NCBI GenBank assembly: GCA_963772955.1
Contig: CAVYZF010000005.1
Coordinates: 62,001-126,000, forward strand
Reading direction: 5' to 3'
DNA from: Gp6-AA40 sp963772955
Lineage (GTDB): Bacteria > Acidobacteriota > Vicinamibacteria > Vicinamibacterales > UBA2999
DNA: 64,000 nt
Shown piece by piece: positions 17,225 through 27,400 of this stretch. The notes beneath the pieces were generated by a model. It was not told where the DNA came from. It searched no databases and saw only the letters and a list, made by a program, of their open reading frames with translations. The position numbers and the translations under genes were made by a program. How positions within the stretch are numbered: position 1 is the stretch's first letter; each line of letters begins with the position of its first letter.

Positions 17225-18640
17225 TTACCAGCTCACGAGAGGCGCCGAGCGTAAAAGACGCGCTTCGAACGATTGGTTCTCGAACAACGCATACGGTCCG
17301 CGACCCTGATACGTGTAGACGAGTTGCACGGCTGTGCGCTCGAGAACCGGAACCTTCGACGCCACGCGCAACTCGCGCAACGTCGGTCCGCTGCGCGAAA
17401 TGCCTATTTCAGTATCCCCGGTCACGCCGACGTTGCCGATGATGTCGAATCGTCCACTCAGTTTCGAGCTCACTGTCGGCGTGCCTGGCATCGAGCTATC
17501 GGTGAGCACTGCGTGGACATCAAGTCGATTCCGGAAGTCGCGCTCGATCCATCCGGGAAGCTCCAGCTCCACTTGCCTGGACACCATGGTGGGCTGGAGG
17601 CGATCGCGCAACGTCTGCTCCCGCTCCGTGTAGCGGACGACGATGCCGTCAACAGGCTTGCGTCTCCACTCGATGCTCGTCGTGGCGGCCTGCTGCCACG
17701 AGCTGTCCTCATCCTGCCGTCTGGTGGTAAGCACGCCGATCGGAAGGCGATCGTAGGCGACGCCGATCGAACGGACCGTCGTGTCGGTAGTCATTGGCGC
17801 GCTCGCGGGGCGCGACCAGCTGGCCTGGGTCGAGATGGTCATGCCGGGGATGGAGCGCACGAGACCACGGACAACCTCGCGATCGAGCGACCCGACGGTG
17901 GCGATGTTAGACGTACTGACCGGCGACGTACCGCGCAGCACATTTGTTTCGACTTCCGCTCCACTCCAGTGCCCGATGACACCGGCAGCGCCGAGCGGAT
18001 CCCAGCCATGTTGTGTCGTGGCCGCGGCGCCGACGTCGCTGACCAAGGACACATGCTGGCTCACGTCGGCGCGAATCGTGGTTCCGACACTGCTCTGTGC
18101 CTTCTTCGAGCCTACGGGAACGAGCGCGCGAGGCGTCACCGACAGTTCCTTGCTGGAAGTGACTCCCATCGTCAGCGCCACCACACCTGGCGTGTTGCTC
18201 GATTGCGGCGGGCGCGAACTGGGGTCGAGCTCACCAAGGAGGAAAGTGACCGGCGTCGTACCAGCCGTCGAAAAACTAAGACCGCGCATCGGCCGCTTGA
18301 CCGCACCACCCGCCCACGGCGAGGAGCTGAACGTTCGCGGAAGCGTTTGATCGCCAAGCTGTGAGGCGACGACTGTGTCCGCGATGGTGATCGACGGAAG
18401 CTTCAGGGCCAGGTTGCTCATCCGTGGACCCAGCGGCGTTTCAACCACGGTCACAGATGGCATCGTCGGAGCCGGGCGTTTCGGTGACTCGACCACGTTG
18501 AGTGTGAAGACAGGTGTCGCGCTCGGTGCACTCACTGGCGCGCTGCCGAACCACACCTGGGCTTCTTGCGCGGCGGAGTTGTCCGCGAAGCCGAGCAGAA
18601 GTGCCAACGCAACACAGCTCGCGCGTATGCAAAGGAACAT
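17225..18640 (-). CDS. Putative outer-membrane beta-barrel protein, unknown function
   Basis: A 471-residue protein. From ATG 18640 the signal peptide is MFLCIRASCVALALLLGF...SAAQ. The mature part is Ser/Thr/Val-rich with many alternating-residue strands in the last 330 residues, and it ends in Trp (SAPLVSW), the aromatic last residue expected of barrels. The first 120 residues are low-complexity with repeated Pro/Val/Glu phrases (TVVETP, NVVESP). Longer starts (18691, 18859) exist but put the hydrophobic core far from the N-terminus. I do not recognise the family. The gene is convergent to the binding protein and divergent from family copy 3. Confidence 0.65.
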   Translation of the reverse strand: MFLCIRASCVALALLLGFADNSAAQEAQVWFGSAPVSAPSATPVFTLNVVESPKRPAPTMPSVTVVETPLGPRMSNLALKLPSITIADTVVASQLGDQTLPRTFSSSPWAGGAVKRPMRGLSFSTAGTTPVTFLLGELDPSSRPPQSSNTPGVVALTMGVTSSKELSVTPRALVPVGSKKAQSSVGTTIRADVSQHVSLVSDVGAAATTQHGWDPLGAAGVIGHWSGAEVETNVLRGTSPVSTSNIATVGSLDREVVRGLVRSIPGMTISTQASWSRPASAPMTTDTTVRSIGVAYDRLPIGVLTTRRQDEDSSWQQAATTSIEWRRKPVDGIVVRYTEREQTLRDRLQPTMVSRQVELELPGWIERDFRNRLDVHAVLTDSSMPGTPTVSSKLSGRFDIIGNVGVTGDTEIGISRSGPTLRELRVASKVPVLERTAVQLVYTYQGRGPYALFENQSFEARLLRSAPLVSW

Positions 18641-18804
18641 TCTGAACAAAAGAGCTGCCCAGCTTTCGATTGAGGGGAACTCGACACTCATTGTATCGGA
18701 CGCAGTCGGCGAGATCTTTACAGCAGGGTCGAGCGCGTGCTCGAACCAACAGTTCTGGCCGTCCTGAAGTAGACTGCGACGGTTTGCGGCCAGGAGTGAG
18801 CCCC

Positions 18805-19866
18805 ATGTCACGAATCGCACTCGCGGCGTTGTTGCTGCTACCGGTTTCGTTGGGCGCACAGTGGCTCGACTGGCGAACGCCTGGCATTCCCCGGACCGCC
18901 GACGGCAAGCCGAACCTGGCTGCGCCCGCGCCCAGGACGCCCGACGGCAAGCCCGACTTGTCGGGCCTGTGGCAGCCAGCTCCCAACCCGTATCGCTTCG
19001 ACCTTATACAGAATCTGGAGGATGAAACCATCTTTCGCCCGGCCGCTGAGGCAGTCTTCCAGCGGCGTGTCGAGGACTTCCGCCGCGACGACCCCGTGAC
19101 CAACTGCCTGCCAGGCGGTCCTTCGGACATGCTGAGCACGACTTACCGGATCATGCAGTCGCCCGCGGTTGTCGCGTTGCTGTACGAGAACGGCACCGGG
19201 CGCTACCGACAGATCTATGTGGACGGGCGCACGCTACCCGCGGATCCGAACCCGACATGGTTGGGCTATTCCGTGGGTCGCTGGGAAGGCGACACCCTGA
19301 TGGTCGAGTCCGCCGGCTTCAACGATCGGACGTGGCTCGACAGAGCGGGGCATCCTCATTCGGAAAAGCTGCGCGTGCTCGAACGATTCCGTCGCGTTGA
19401 CTTCGGCCACGTGGAGTATCAGATCACGTTCGACGATCCCGAGACCTTGACGAGACCGCTGTCACTGTCGCTTCCGGTGAGCTACCGGGCGGATACGGAC
19501 ATGCTCGAGAACGTCTGTAACGAGAACAGCCGGTCTCGCCTCGTGGGGGTGGAGCGCGCCGGGGTGTCAGTCGACGCGGCCGTTCTTGCTCGATACGAGG
19601 GCAAGTATGCGTTCAGCGCCGGGTCGCGGACCGTTGCCGGGTTCATGGGGATGAACCACACGGTGACGCTCGTCAACGGCCGGCTCTATTTGGACGCGCT
19701 TCCGCTGATTCCTCTGTCGGCCACGATGTTCGAATCCACGGGTGCCATCGCACAGTTCTTCCTGGATGCGAGTGGTACCATCACTCGTCTGGTCCTGGGT
19801 CAAACCGAAGGGGAGGCCGTCTACACCCCCGTCTGCTGCGCGCCGAACCGCAACCCTCGCAAGTAA
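18805..19866 (+). CDS. Unnamed secreted family (PDLxGxW/RWEGDTLVV), copy 3, fused to a DUF3471-like domain
   Basis: A 353-residue protein from ATG 18805 (CAGGAG upstream), with a signal peptide ending at SLGAQ. Family marks: a double DGKPNL/DGKPDLSGLW, TNCLPGG, VDGRTLP, GYSVGRWEGDTLMVES, ERF, FDDPETLTRP and ENVCNENS. Unlike the other copies it continues for about 110 residues (LARYEGKYAF...LVNGRLYL...PLIPLSATMF...). That part resembles the small beta domain found after serine hydrolases (DUF3471-like). The extra domain may bind ligand. It stands alone between two minus-strand genes. Confidence 0.8.
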   Translation: MSRIALAALLLLPVSLGAQWLDWRTPGIPRTADGKPNLAAPAPRTPDGKPDLSGLWQPAPNPYRFDLIQNLEDETIFRPAAEAVFQRRVEDFRRDDPVTNCLPGGPSDMLSTTYRIMQSPAVVALLYENGTGRYRQIYVDGRTLPADPNPTWLGYSVGRWEGDTLMVESAGFNDRTWLDRAGHPHSEKLRVLERFRRVDFGHVEYQITFDDPETLTRPLSLSLPVSYRADTDMLENVCNENSRSRLVGVERAGVSVDAAVLARYEGKYAFSAGSRTVAGFMGMNHTVTLVNGRLYLDALPLIPLSATMFESTGAIAQFFLDASGTITRLVLGQTEGEAVYTPVCCAPNRNPRK

Positions 19867-20037
19867 ATCCCGTCCAACGCCACCAGGTGAGTCTCCTTCG
19901 TGATGGCATCGCACCGATGTGCATTCATCGTGTGTGCGGGGCGTCATGTCTCTGTGCTGCGCGTTGAAACTGTTCGTCGAAGCCTGGGACCAGCTCGGAG
20001 ATGTATTGCCACCGCGACTATCTCCTTGCGAGTCATG

Positions 20038-20445
20038 TCAGTCGCGTGTGAGTGCTCGGCCGAGCACAAATCCGAACGCCGCAGCAACGAGCAGCGCGGG
20101 CCCGGGATGGTTTTTCATGACGGTTTCCACGTCAGCCATCATGCTTCTAGCGTCGTGGCTGCGCACGTAGTCGGCGGTCGTGCTCAGACGGTCTGCGGCC
20201 GCAGACGCGAACTCCTTGACGCGTTGACCACCTGGAAGTTCGCCTATTCGATCCTGAACCGCCGAGGCGGTGCTCTCCAGACGATCAGCGGCCGTCGATC
20301 GGCCTTCATCGACCTTCTTCGTTGCTGCTGCTGCCATGTCGGACATGGAATCTTTGGCCTCGCTCGCACGGTCAGCGAGCTGATTGCCAAACGACGTTGC
20401 TTTGTCCGCCAATCGGTCGCCTACGGGTATGTTCTTGCTCGACAT
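20038..20445 (-). CDS. DUF883/ElaB-like membrane-anchored stress protein
   Basis: A 135-residue protein from ATG 20445, preceded by GAAGGAG. The body is amphipathic helix rich in Ala, Asp, Lys and Ser (ADKATSFGNQLADRASEAKD, DRLESTASAVQDRIGEL). The end is a single hydrophobic helix HPGPALLVAAAFGFVLGRAL, the layout of YqjD/ElaB-type proteins that dock at the inner membrane. No signal peptide. Function is unconfirmed. Confidence 0.7.
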   Translation of the reverse strand: MSSKNIPVGDRLADKATSFGNQLADRASEAKDSMSDMAAAATKKVDEGRSTAADRLESTASAVQDRIGELPGGQRVKEFASAAADRLSTTADYVRSHDARSMMADVETVMKNHPGPALLVAAAFGFVLGRALTRD

Positions 20446-20763
20446 CGTCTGCTCCTTCTTCTGTCGAAGTGTGCCCTCACGCGCGGGTCGCAATCGGTGC
20501 CAAGAGCATCTTACGTACCAGAGTCCAGTCAGATGGGTTCACCTGCTCGAAGCCGCCGATGATCTAAGTCGTTGCCGGCGCTCGCGTGTTGGCGACGTAC
20601 ATTCCTGGAATGGAAGCTCCCGGGAGAGATGTTTGTAGATTGCACAACCCGCCACCGCTTGTCTTTGCCAAGTCTGGCGTCACGAAACTAACAGCTTCTA
20701 GACGAGGTGGATGATGTACCCGCGGGCACACGACTTGCTGGAACGCGGGCAGAGGGAAACACG
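20446..20763. other. Intergenic region
   Basis: About 320 bases upstream of the DUF883-like gene (minus) and the acidic ORF (plus), probably a divergent promoter region. I see no RNA gene or repeat. Confidence 0.4.
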
Positions 20764-21126
20764 ATGAATTTCGAGTCCACGAGTCCTCAAGCGAATGTAC
20801 CGGCACAGCGACACGACGAACCCACCGGTCACCGCGGCCACGCTGACCCAACTTCGATCCCGCCGTCTGGAGAGCAGGTTCTTTCGAATCGTTCAGGTGA
20901 TGAGATAGCCGCCGCCGACAACGATGAAGACGAGAATGACAACGATGAAGACGAGGATGAGAACGACGTAGACGAGGATGATGACGACGAAGACGAGGAC
21001 GACGAAGACGACGAAGATGACGAGGAAGATGAGGACGCCGAGCTCGCGTTGTTCCTCAGTGCGAGTCCCGGTGAACGACCCGACCTTTGTCGAGACCGAA
21101 TGCCGGGTCCTTCCGCGTGCCGGTGA
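20764..21126 (+). CDS. Possible Asp/Glu-rich acidic protein (low-complexity ORF)
   Basis: ATG 20764 follows AGAGGGAAACACG. The product would be 120 residues: a neutral first third, then about 45 residues of almost only Asp, Glu and Asn (20917-21043), then a short tail overlapping the end of the AsmA-like gene by 70 bp. On the other strand the same bases read as an Ile/Val/Leu/Phe stretch ending GGGYLIT, with almost every codon ending in C, which fits the genome's codon use better. That frame has no start nearer than 21177. Which strand, if either, is coding is unresolved. Confidence 0.3.
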   Translation: MNFESTSPQANVPAQRHDEPTGHRGHADPTSIPPSGEQVLSNRSGDEIAAADNDEDENDNDEDEDENDVDEDDDDEDEDDEDDEDDEEDEDAELALFLSASPGERPDLCRDRMPGPSACR

Positions 21127-22657
21127 TCCGGATCGGAATCGCGCTTCCTCCCCCTGGTTTCTTGAAGATGAGATCAATCGGTTTGAGCAGTAGGCTCTTG
21201 TAGCCCGTCGTCATTTCCGAAAGACTCGCGTCGGTGAATATCGTACCGGCGAAGTCGATTTGTTCCGAGACGAGTCCGTAGTGTCCGGCGAGACGAATCG
21301 CCGATCCAGGTACGTCGAACGTGACGTGCGGCAGTGAGAGCTGGCCCGAGCGCAGCGTGAACTTCCCGGCAAACTGCGACACGACCTGTTCGGCTTTCTG
21401 CGCAGTGACCTGCCCCTGCGTTCTCCGGCTCAACTCATTGATCTTGGTCTGTACGTGTGGGCTCGCGAAGCGCGCGCTGCTGATGGTAAACGCCCCATCC
21501 AGCTGGAGCTTTTCAACCACATCACGATCGCCTGGTGGGATCTCGAAACGCGTGGTCATCTTCAGGGCGCCCGACATCGGTGGTGTGGGTGCCTTCACAG
21601 CCATCAGCAGCACATCCTCGAGTCGTGCTTTGTCCATGACGACATCGAGTTCCACGGTCCGGCCATCAGCGCCGGGCTTTTTCACCACACCACCCTTGGC
21701 CGTCAACGACGTGTTCAGAAACGACGCGTCCACTGTTTCGAGAAGTGTGTTGCCGTTCGTGCCGTCGACGATGGCGTGATAGGTCGCATGGAGTGCCATG
21801 GGATGGCCACCCGCTTGGACCGTGAAATCCGGAGTGTCGGTGACGCCGTGAACCTCGATTCGTTCGAGCGTGCCTCCGAACGTTCCGACGGCCGACAGGA
21901 TGCCCGAGATGCCTTTGAACACACCCAGATCGGCGCGTTCGAACGTGAACTTTCCCTCGAGGGGCGTCTGTCCGGGTTCCTCACGGCCCCACGGACCGAA
22001 AGTGCCCGACGTCTCGATCGCGCCCGGTGGAACGGCGTTTTCGAGCGCCGCCGAGAAGGCCATCGGTTTGTCGATAGACACGGCTGCCATTCGAAGATCG
22101 TGGATGCTCCACACTTTCGGAGGTTTGTCGGAGTCCCGTGGAATGATCACCAGGCTGGCGTCGTGTGCGATCAACTCGTCAACGACGAAGGTGCGGCCCG
22201 CGTCGCTGCGGTCACCCTCTGGGGTTGATGAAGCGGGAGGCTCGGCGCCAGGTGTCAGGTCGCGATTGCGATCTGGCGGGATCACGATGTCCAACTCATC
22301 GACCGTCACTCGCGTGACGTGCCTTTGGAGCAGTCGCAACGCGCTCCCTTCCGCCGAGAATCGCTTAATCGAGATCAACGGCGGGACATCGCGCCGGCCC
22401 CGATGGCGAATCGTCAGACCAACGCCTTCTGCGTGAAACTGCGGGAGCACTCGAAAACGAAGCTCAGTCAATTCCACTTCCGCATCGAGTCGCGCCGATA
22501 AGACCTCGATCACCTTTCTGCGCGCCGTCTCTGACGAGAACGGGACGACCGAGGCGACGGCGATGATCAACCCTCCGATGACCACCGCGGCCGCGAGCGC
22601 GGTTGTCCGCCACGGATGTTGAACAAGCGGGGCGAATCTGGACTGCATGTCGATCAT
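21056..22657 (-). CDS. AsmA-like envelope protein
   Basis: A 533-residue protein with one N-terminal membrane helix (TALAAAVVIGGLIIAVASVV). It then has the AsmA start SSETARRKVIEVLSARLDAEVEL. The rest is a long beta-rich periplasmic body with repeated strands typical of AsmA/TamB lipid-bridge proteins, ending RITGTRKDPAFGLD. Such proteins are thought to move phospholipids or affect outer-membrane assembly. The start is ATG 22657, with ATG 22648 close by. It ends in the low-complexity region. Confidence 0.8.
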   Translation of the reverse strand: MIDMQSRFAPLVQHPWRTTALAAAVVIGGLIIAVASVVPFSSETARRKVIEVLSARLDAEVELTELRFRVLPQFHAEGVGLTIRHRGRRDVPPLISIKRFSAEGSALRLLQRHVTRVTVDELDIVIPPDRNRDLTPGAEPPASSTPEGDRSDAGRTFVVDELIAHDASLVIIPRDSDKPPKVWSIHDLRMAAVSIDKPMAFSAALENAVPPGAIETSGTFGPWGREEPGQTPLEGKFTFERADLGVFKGISGILSAVGTFGGTLERIEVHGVTDTPDFTVQAGGHPMALHATYHAIVDGTNGNTLLETVDASFLNTSLTAKGGVVKKPGADGRTVELDVVMDKARLEDVLLMAVKAPTPPMSGALKMTTRFEIPPGDRDVVEKLQLDGAFTISSARFASPHVQTKINELSRRTQGQVTAQKAEQVVSQFAGKFTLRSGQLSLPHVTFDVPGSAIRLAGHYGLVSEQIDFAGTIFTDASLSEMTTGYKSLLLKPIDLIFKKPGGGSAIPIRITGTRKDPAFGLDKGRVVHRDSH

Positions 22658-23292
22658 TGGCCACTTTCAGTTTCGAGGGAGCCCGATTCCAGCGCATTCC
22701 TTGAGGGCTGCGGGCGTGGCCTTCGAGCGAATCGCCTTCTGGCCGAAGGAACAGTTGAGGCAGGTCGCGCAGTGCCATTGGTGAGAGCAGCACTTCGCGT
22801 GCCACACGACTCCGTAGGAACGTGCTCAGAGGACCTAACGGCGAAGAGTCAATCGGTCGACGGGTCGCACGCTGACGTGCAAGTCGATGCTTTTGATGCC
22901 AAACGGGTTTGTAGATTGAACAATTCTTGGCGCTGGGCTAGTGCCCGGGTGCGGCAACGCGATGAGGGCGCCCATCACTCCGCCAAGGGCGCCGCCAACG
23001 AGGAGCGCCGTGATGACGGCAAGATAGCCCCTGGCACTTGCATGCTGTAAGAGCGGTCCAGGTGAAGACTGCGGCCAGCAGTGAGGTAATGATGTTTCCC
23101 CGGATGTACGTGCTATGGCTTTACGCATCGTCGTGAGGTACAAGCGCAACTGGAAATTCTGCACAAGACGTGCGCGAGGGCGTGTCCTCACGCGGAACCT
23201 ATCGCAACGCTTCCTCCGGCAGAGCGGGCGATGTTCTTGCACTCAGCTCTTCAGCCGCAACTGGGCGGCTCGAGTGTTGTACCCAAGATCAC
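22658..23292. other. Intergenic region with one possible small membrane peptide on the minus strand
   Basis: In 635 bases I see no recognised gene. A minus-strand frame ending at 22835 holds one Gly-rich hydrophobic helix (GYLAVITALLVGGALGGVMG) that could be a small membrane peptide of 60-98 residues. It has no clear ribosome-binding site, so I do not call it. Confidence 0.3.
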
Positions 23293-24421
23293 ATGCGACA
23301 AAAGGCAACGTTTCCTCGCGCGGCCGGTAGCGAGGCCGAGCTGCTCAGCATCGACCTGCTGGAGGAACACGCCCGCCGGCTCGCGGCTTTGCTTTCGATA
23401 GTACCCGGCGGTTCTTTCGCGCGGCGCACGCACCTTCGGCAGCTCAACGGGCACATGCAGGCCCTCCGCGACGTCTATAGGCAGCTTGCGGAGGACTCTG
23501 GACAAGAAACCCTGTCCCCCGCAGCCGAATGGCTCCTCGACAATTTCCACATCGTGTCTGCTGCGGCGAAAGACATCCATCACGACTTGCCGCCGTCATT
23601 CTTCAAGAGACTGCCGCGCGTTGCCACCGACGAGTTCGCCGGTCTGCCCCGTATCTATGCGCTGGCGATTGAGTTGATTGGCTCCGGCGCCGGTCGAATC
23701 GACACCCAGCGGCTGCAGCGCTTCATTAGCGCCTATCAGTCGATCACCCCGCTGACCATTGGCGAGCTCTGGGCCTGGCCGAGTGTACTCAAGCTCGCGC
23801 TCATTGGTTACCTGCGCCAGCGGGGCGACGTTCTGGCAGAGACGCGAGCGCATCGCATCGAAGCGGATCGGCTAGCGTCGGCGATCGAGGCGGTGCCAGA
23901 CGGCGTCCGCCGCTGGCCTGAGGAGGCGCATCCCGCATTCGTCACTCAGCTGTTGCGGCGCGCACGTGCTCTTGGACCGATTGCGTCGACTCTTCATCGT
24001 CAGCTCGATGAGATGTTGTCGCGGCGTGGCGAGACGATGGAGGATGCGATCCGAGTCGACGGCCGACACCAAGCCACCGAGCAAGCAGGCGTCGCGAATC
24101 TGATTACGAGCCTCCGACTGATCGCGACGTTCGACTGGAGCGAGTTCTTCGAAAGTGTCAGCCTGGTGGAGCAAGTCCTTCAGCGGGATCCTGCTGGCGT
24201 GTACAGCCAGATGGACTTCCGCAGCCGAGACCGTTACCGCCAAGCGGTCGAGGAATTGGCGTCGCCGACCGGCGAGGCGCAGCTGCTCGTGGCCCTCAAG
24301 AGTGTCGAGCGTGCACGACAGGTGCACGTGCGCGCACCTGACGACCGCGCGGCGCATGTCGGCCACCACCTCATTGGAGCAGGACGCAAACCTTTTGAGC
24401 GCAGTGTCGCCTGGCAACCAG
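23293..24421 (+). CDS. NdvB fragment 1: N-terminal region
   Basis: From ATG 23293 (RQKATFPRAAGSE) about 375 codons match the start of NdvB-type proteins: LLSIDLLEEHARRLAALL, a helical segment with LPRIYALAIELI, and ending DRAAHVGHHLIGAGRKPFE. Beyond about 24405 this frame turns to nonsense and stops at 24600. The open frame is also visible from 23170, but the first 41 residues are not family-like. Confidence 0.7.
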
Positions 24422-27400
24422 ATGCTGATCCATCGCGTCCGGCGGCTGCTCTTTGCCTGGGCGCCCTTGATTTACCTGGGAAGTATTGCGAGTGGTACCA
24501 CGCTGCTCGTTGCCGGCGCCGTCGGCTTCGCGTACCGGTACGGCTGGCGCGGCGCCGCATTGGCGTTCGTGGCACTGCTGACGGTCGTGCCGGCGACTGA
24601 GCTCGTCATTCAGCTGCTCCAGCGGATGACCAGCTATCTGATTCCGCCGAGGCGGTTACCCCGAATCGAGCTCGATCAGGTGCCCTCATCGGCCCGCACC
24701 ATGGTGATTGTGCCCACGCTGCTCGACAGCGTGGAACGCGTCGAGGAGTTGATCGCACACCTCGAGGTCCAGGCTCTTGGAAATGTCGACCCGCACATCC
24801 ACTTCGCGTTATTGAGTGACTTTCCGGACGCGGCTACTGAGACCCAGCCACAGGACGGCGCGATCCTGGAAGCGGCTCGAGCCGGCATTGCCGCACTCAA
24901 TCTGAGGCAGGGCATCGGCGATGCCGGCGGTCGCTTCTTCTTGTTTCATCGACTGCGCCAGTGGAACGCTCGCGAAGGTCTCTGGATGGGGTGGGAGCGC
25001 AAGCGGGGCAAGATCGAGGAGTTCAATCGCCTGCTGCGTGGCGCGACGGACACCAGTTTCGCCGTTTCCGTCGGCGATCTGTCGGTGCTGTCCGCTATCA
25101 AGTACTGCATCACTCTTGACAGCGACACGCGACTGCCGAGAGGCGTGGCGCAGGAGCTAATCGGGATCATCGAACATCCGCTCAACCGAGCTGCATTCGA
25201 TCCACGTGTCGGACGGGTCACTCAGGGCTACGGCATTCTTCAGCCCCGCATCAGCGTGAACTTCATGAGTGCTGCCGGCTCGCTGTTCGCCCGGCTGTAT
25301 TCCGGCCATACCGGCGTCGACCCGTATTCCACGGCCGTGTCCGATACCTATCAGGACCTGTTCGGCGAGGGGATCTTCACCGGCAAGGGGCTGTATGACG
25401 TCGATACTTTCATCGCGGCGCTCGAAGACTCAGTTCCGGAGAACGCCCTGCTGTCGCATGATCTGTTCGAGGGGCTGCACGCGCGCGTGGGACTCGCGTC
25501 GGACGTCGAGCTGGTCGACGACTATCCGTCGAGCGTGCTGTCGCATGCGCGCCGTCAGCACCGGTGGGTGCGCGGCGATTGGCAGATCCTGTTCTGGCTG
25601 TTTCCGTTCGTCCCATCGCGGCGCGGGCTGAAACGCAACCCGCTGACCGCGGTCGGCCGCTGGAAGATCCTCGACAACCTGCGTCGCAGTCTCGTCGCTC
25701 CCTCGCTCCTCGCGATGCTCATCGCCGGCTGGATGGTACTGCCAGGCCGACTCGAGGTGTGGACGGCGATGGTGGTCGGCGTCGCTGCGTCGCAACTACT
25801 CCCGGTTCTTGCACGACTGCTCATTGGCCCTGGCCGTTCGCAGTCCATTCCGGTGTTCCTGACGAACGTGCGAGATGACGCGTCAACGGCCGTGGCGCAA
25901 ATCCTCCTCAGCCTGACGCTGCTCGCCTTTCACGCCGTCGACGCGCTGCACGCGATCGGGTTGACGCTGGTGCGGCTCATCGTGACCAAACGCCGGCTGC
26001 TGGAGTGGGAAACCGCCGCCACGACTGCCGCTCGTGCAGCGGGCCTCGTCGGGAGTCGTGGGCTCCGACGCTTCGCGCTCGAGATGATCGCCAGTCCGAT
26101 CATCGCGACGGCAGTGGCGATCCTTCTCATCGTATGGCGCCGCGACGCGCTGGCAGTCGCGGCTCCGTTTCTGCTCCTCTGGCTCGGCGCGCCTGCGGTG
26201 GCCTACCGGTTGAGTGAGCCCGTCAGCCCGCGCGTCCGACCGCTGCGCCGTGACGAGCGCAGGCGCCTCAGACGCTTGGCACGCAAGACATGGCGCTATT
26301 TCGAGACATATGTCACGGACGCAGACGGGTGGCTGCCACCGGACAACTTACAGGAAGGCGAGAGTAGTGATACCGATCGGCTGGCACGACGCACGTCGCC
26401 GACCAATATCGGCATGAGCCTGCTTTCAACGCTGGCCGCGCACGATCTGGGCTACCTGACGACCGACAGGTTGTTCGCGCGGCTGGACGCTGCGATGCGC
26501 AGCATCGAGAGTCTCGAGCGCTACCAAGGCCACCTCTTGAACTGGTATGACACGGCTACTCGCGCGCCCTTGCATCCGCGCTACGTCTCGACGGTCGACA
26601 GCGGCAACCTCGCTGGTGCGCTGTTGACCGTCGCGCAAGGCCTGCAGGAACTCGAGGAGCGGCCGCAGGCGCTCGAGCAGCGGATGGAGGGCCTCACCGA
26701 CGCAGCGTCCACACTCCGAATCGTTTCGTCGTCCACCGTGCGAGCCGAGAGCCGTGAGGCGATGTCCGCGATCAACAACCTCGTGCGCGCAATTGTGTCC
26801 AGAGCCGACGGTGCCACCGCGGCCTCTGCGACGTCGCTCCAGGAATACGAGCCCGCGCTCAGAGCAGCCGTCGCGGCGATCGACCGTCTGGAACTGAACG
26901 ACGATCTCGCTGAGGTCATCTACTGGGGGCATGCCGTGTTGGACGGCCTCGCCGGCCTCGCCCGCGACTCAGTCGTCGCGTCCGGTTCACTGCAGGCCCT
27001 CGCTGGACGGATGCGCGCCTTCGTTGACGGGATGCGTTTCGAATTTCTCTACGACCGGCGGCGTCGTCTCTTCGCGATTGGTTACCGTCTGGAGGACGCG
27101 ACCGGTCCAGGCCTACTCGACCGGGTGTTCTACGACCTGCTCGCGTCGGAAGCGCGGCTCGCGAGCTTCGTGGCGATTGCCAAGGGAGATGTGCCCCAAC
27201 AACACTGGTTCCGTCTCGGGCGTCTGGTGACCAACATCGACGGCCACGCGACGCTGATCTCCTGGGGCGGCACCATGTTCGAATATTTGATGCCGCAGCT
27301 CATGATGCGCAGCTTCCCCGGTACGCTGCTCGACCAGAGCTGTCGCGCCGCTGTGCGGCGGCAGATTGAGTACGGGCGGCAGCGGCGCGTGCCCTGGGGC

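Noticed and set aside
20631..22923. GTTTGTAGATTGxACAA at 20631-20647 and again at 22907-22923 as a shared regulatory motif
   Set aside because: A 17-base match with one mismatch is expected by chance among the pairs in 64 kb, and no consistent position relative to a start was found.
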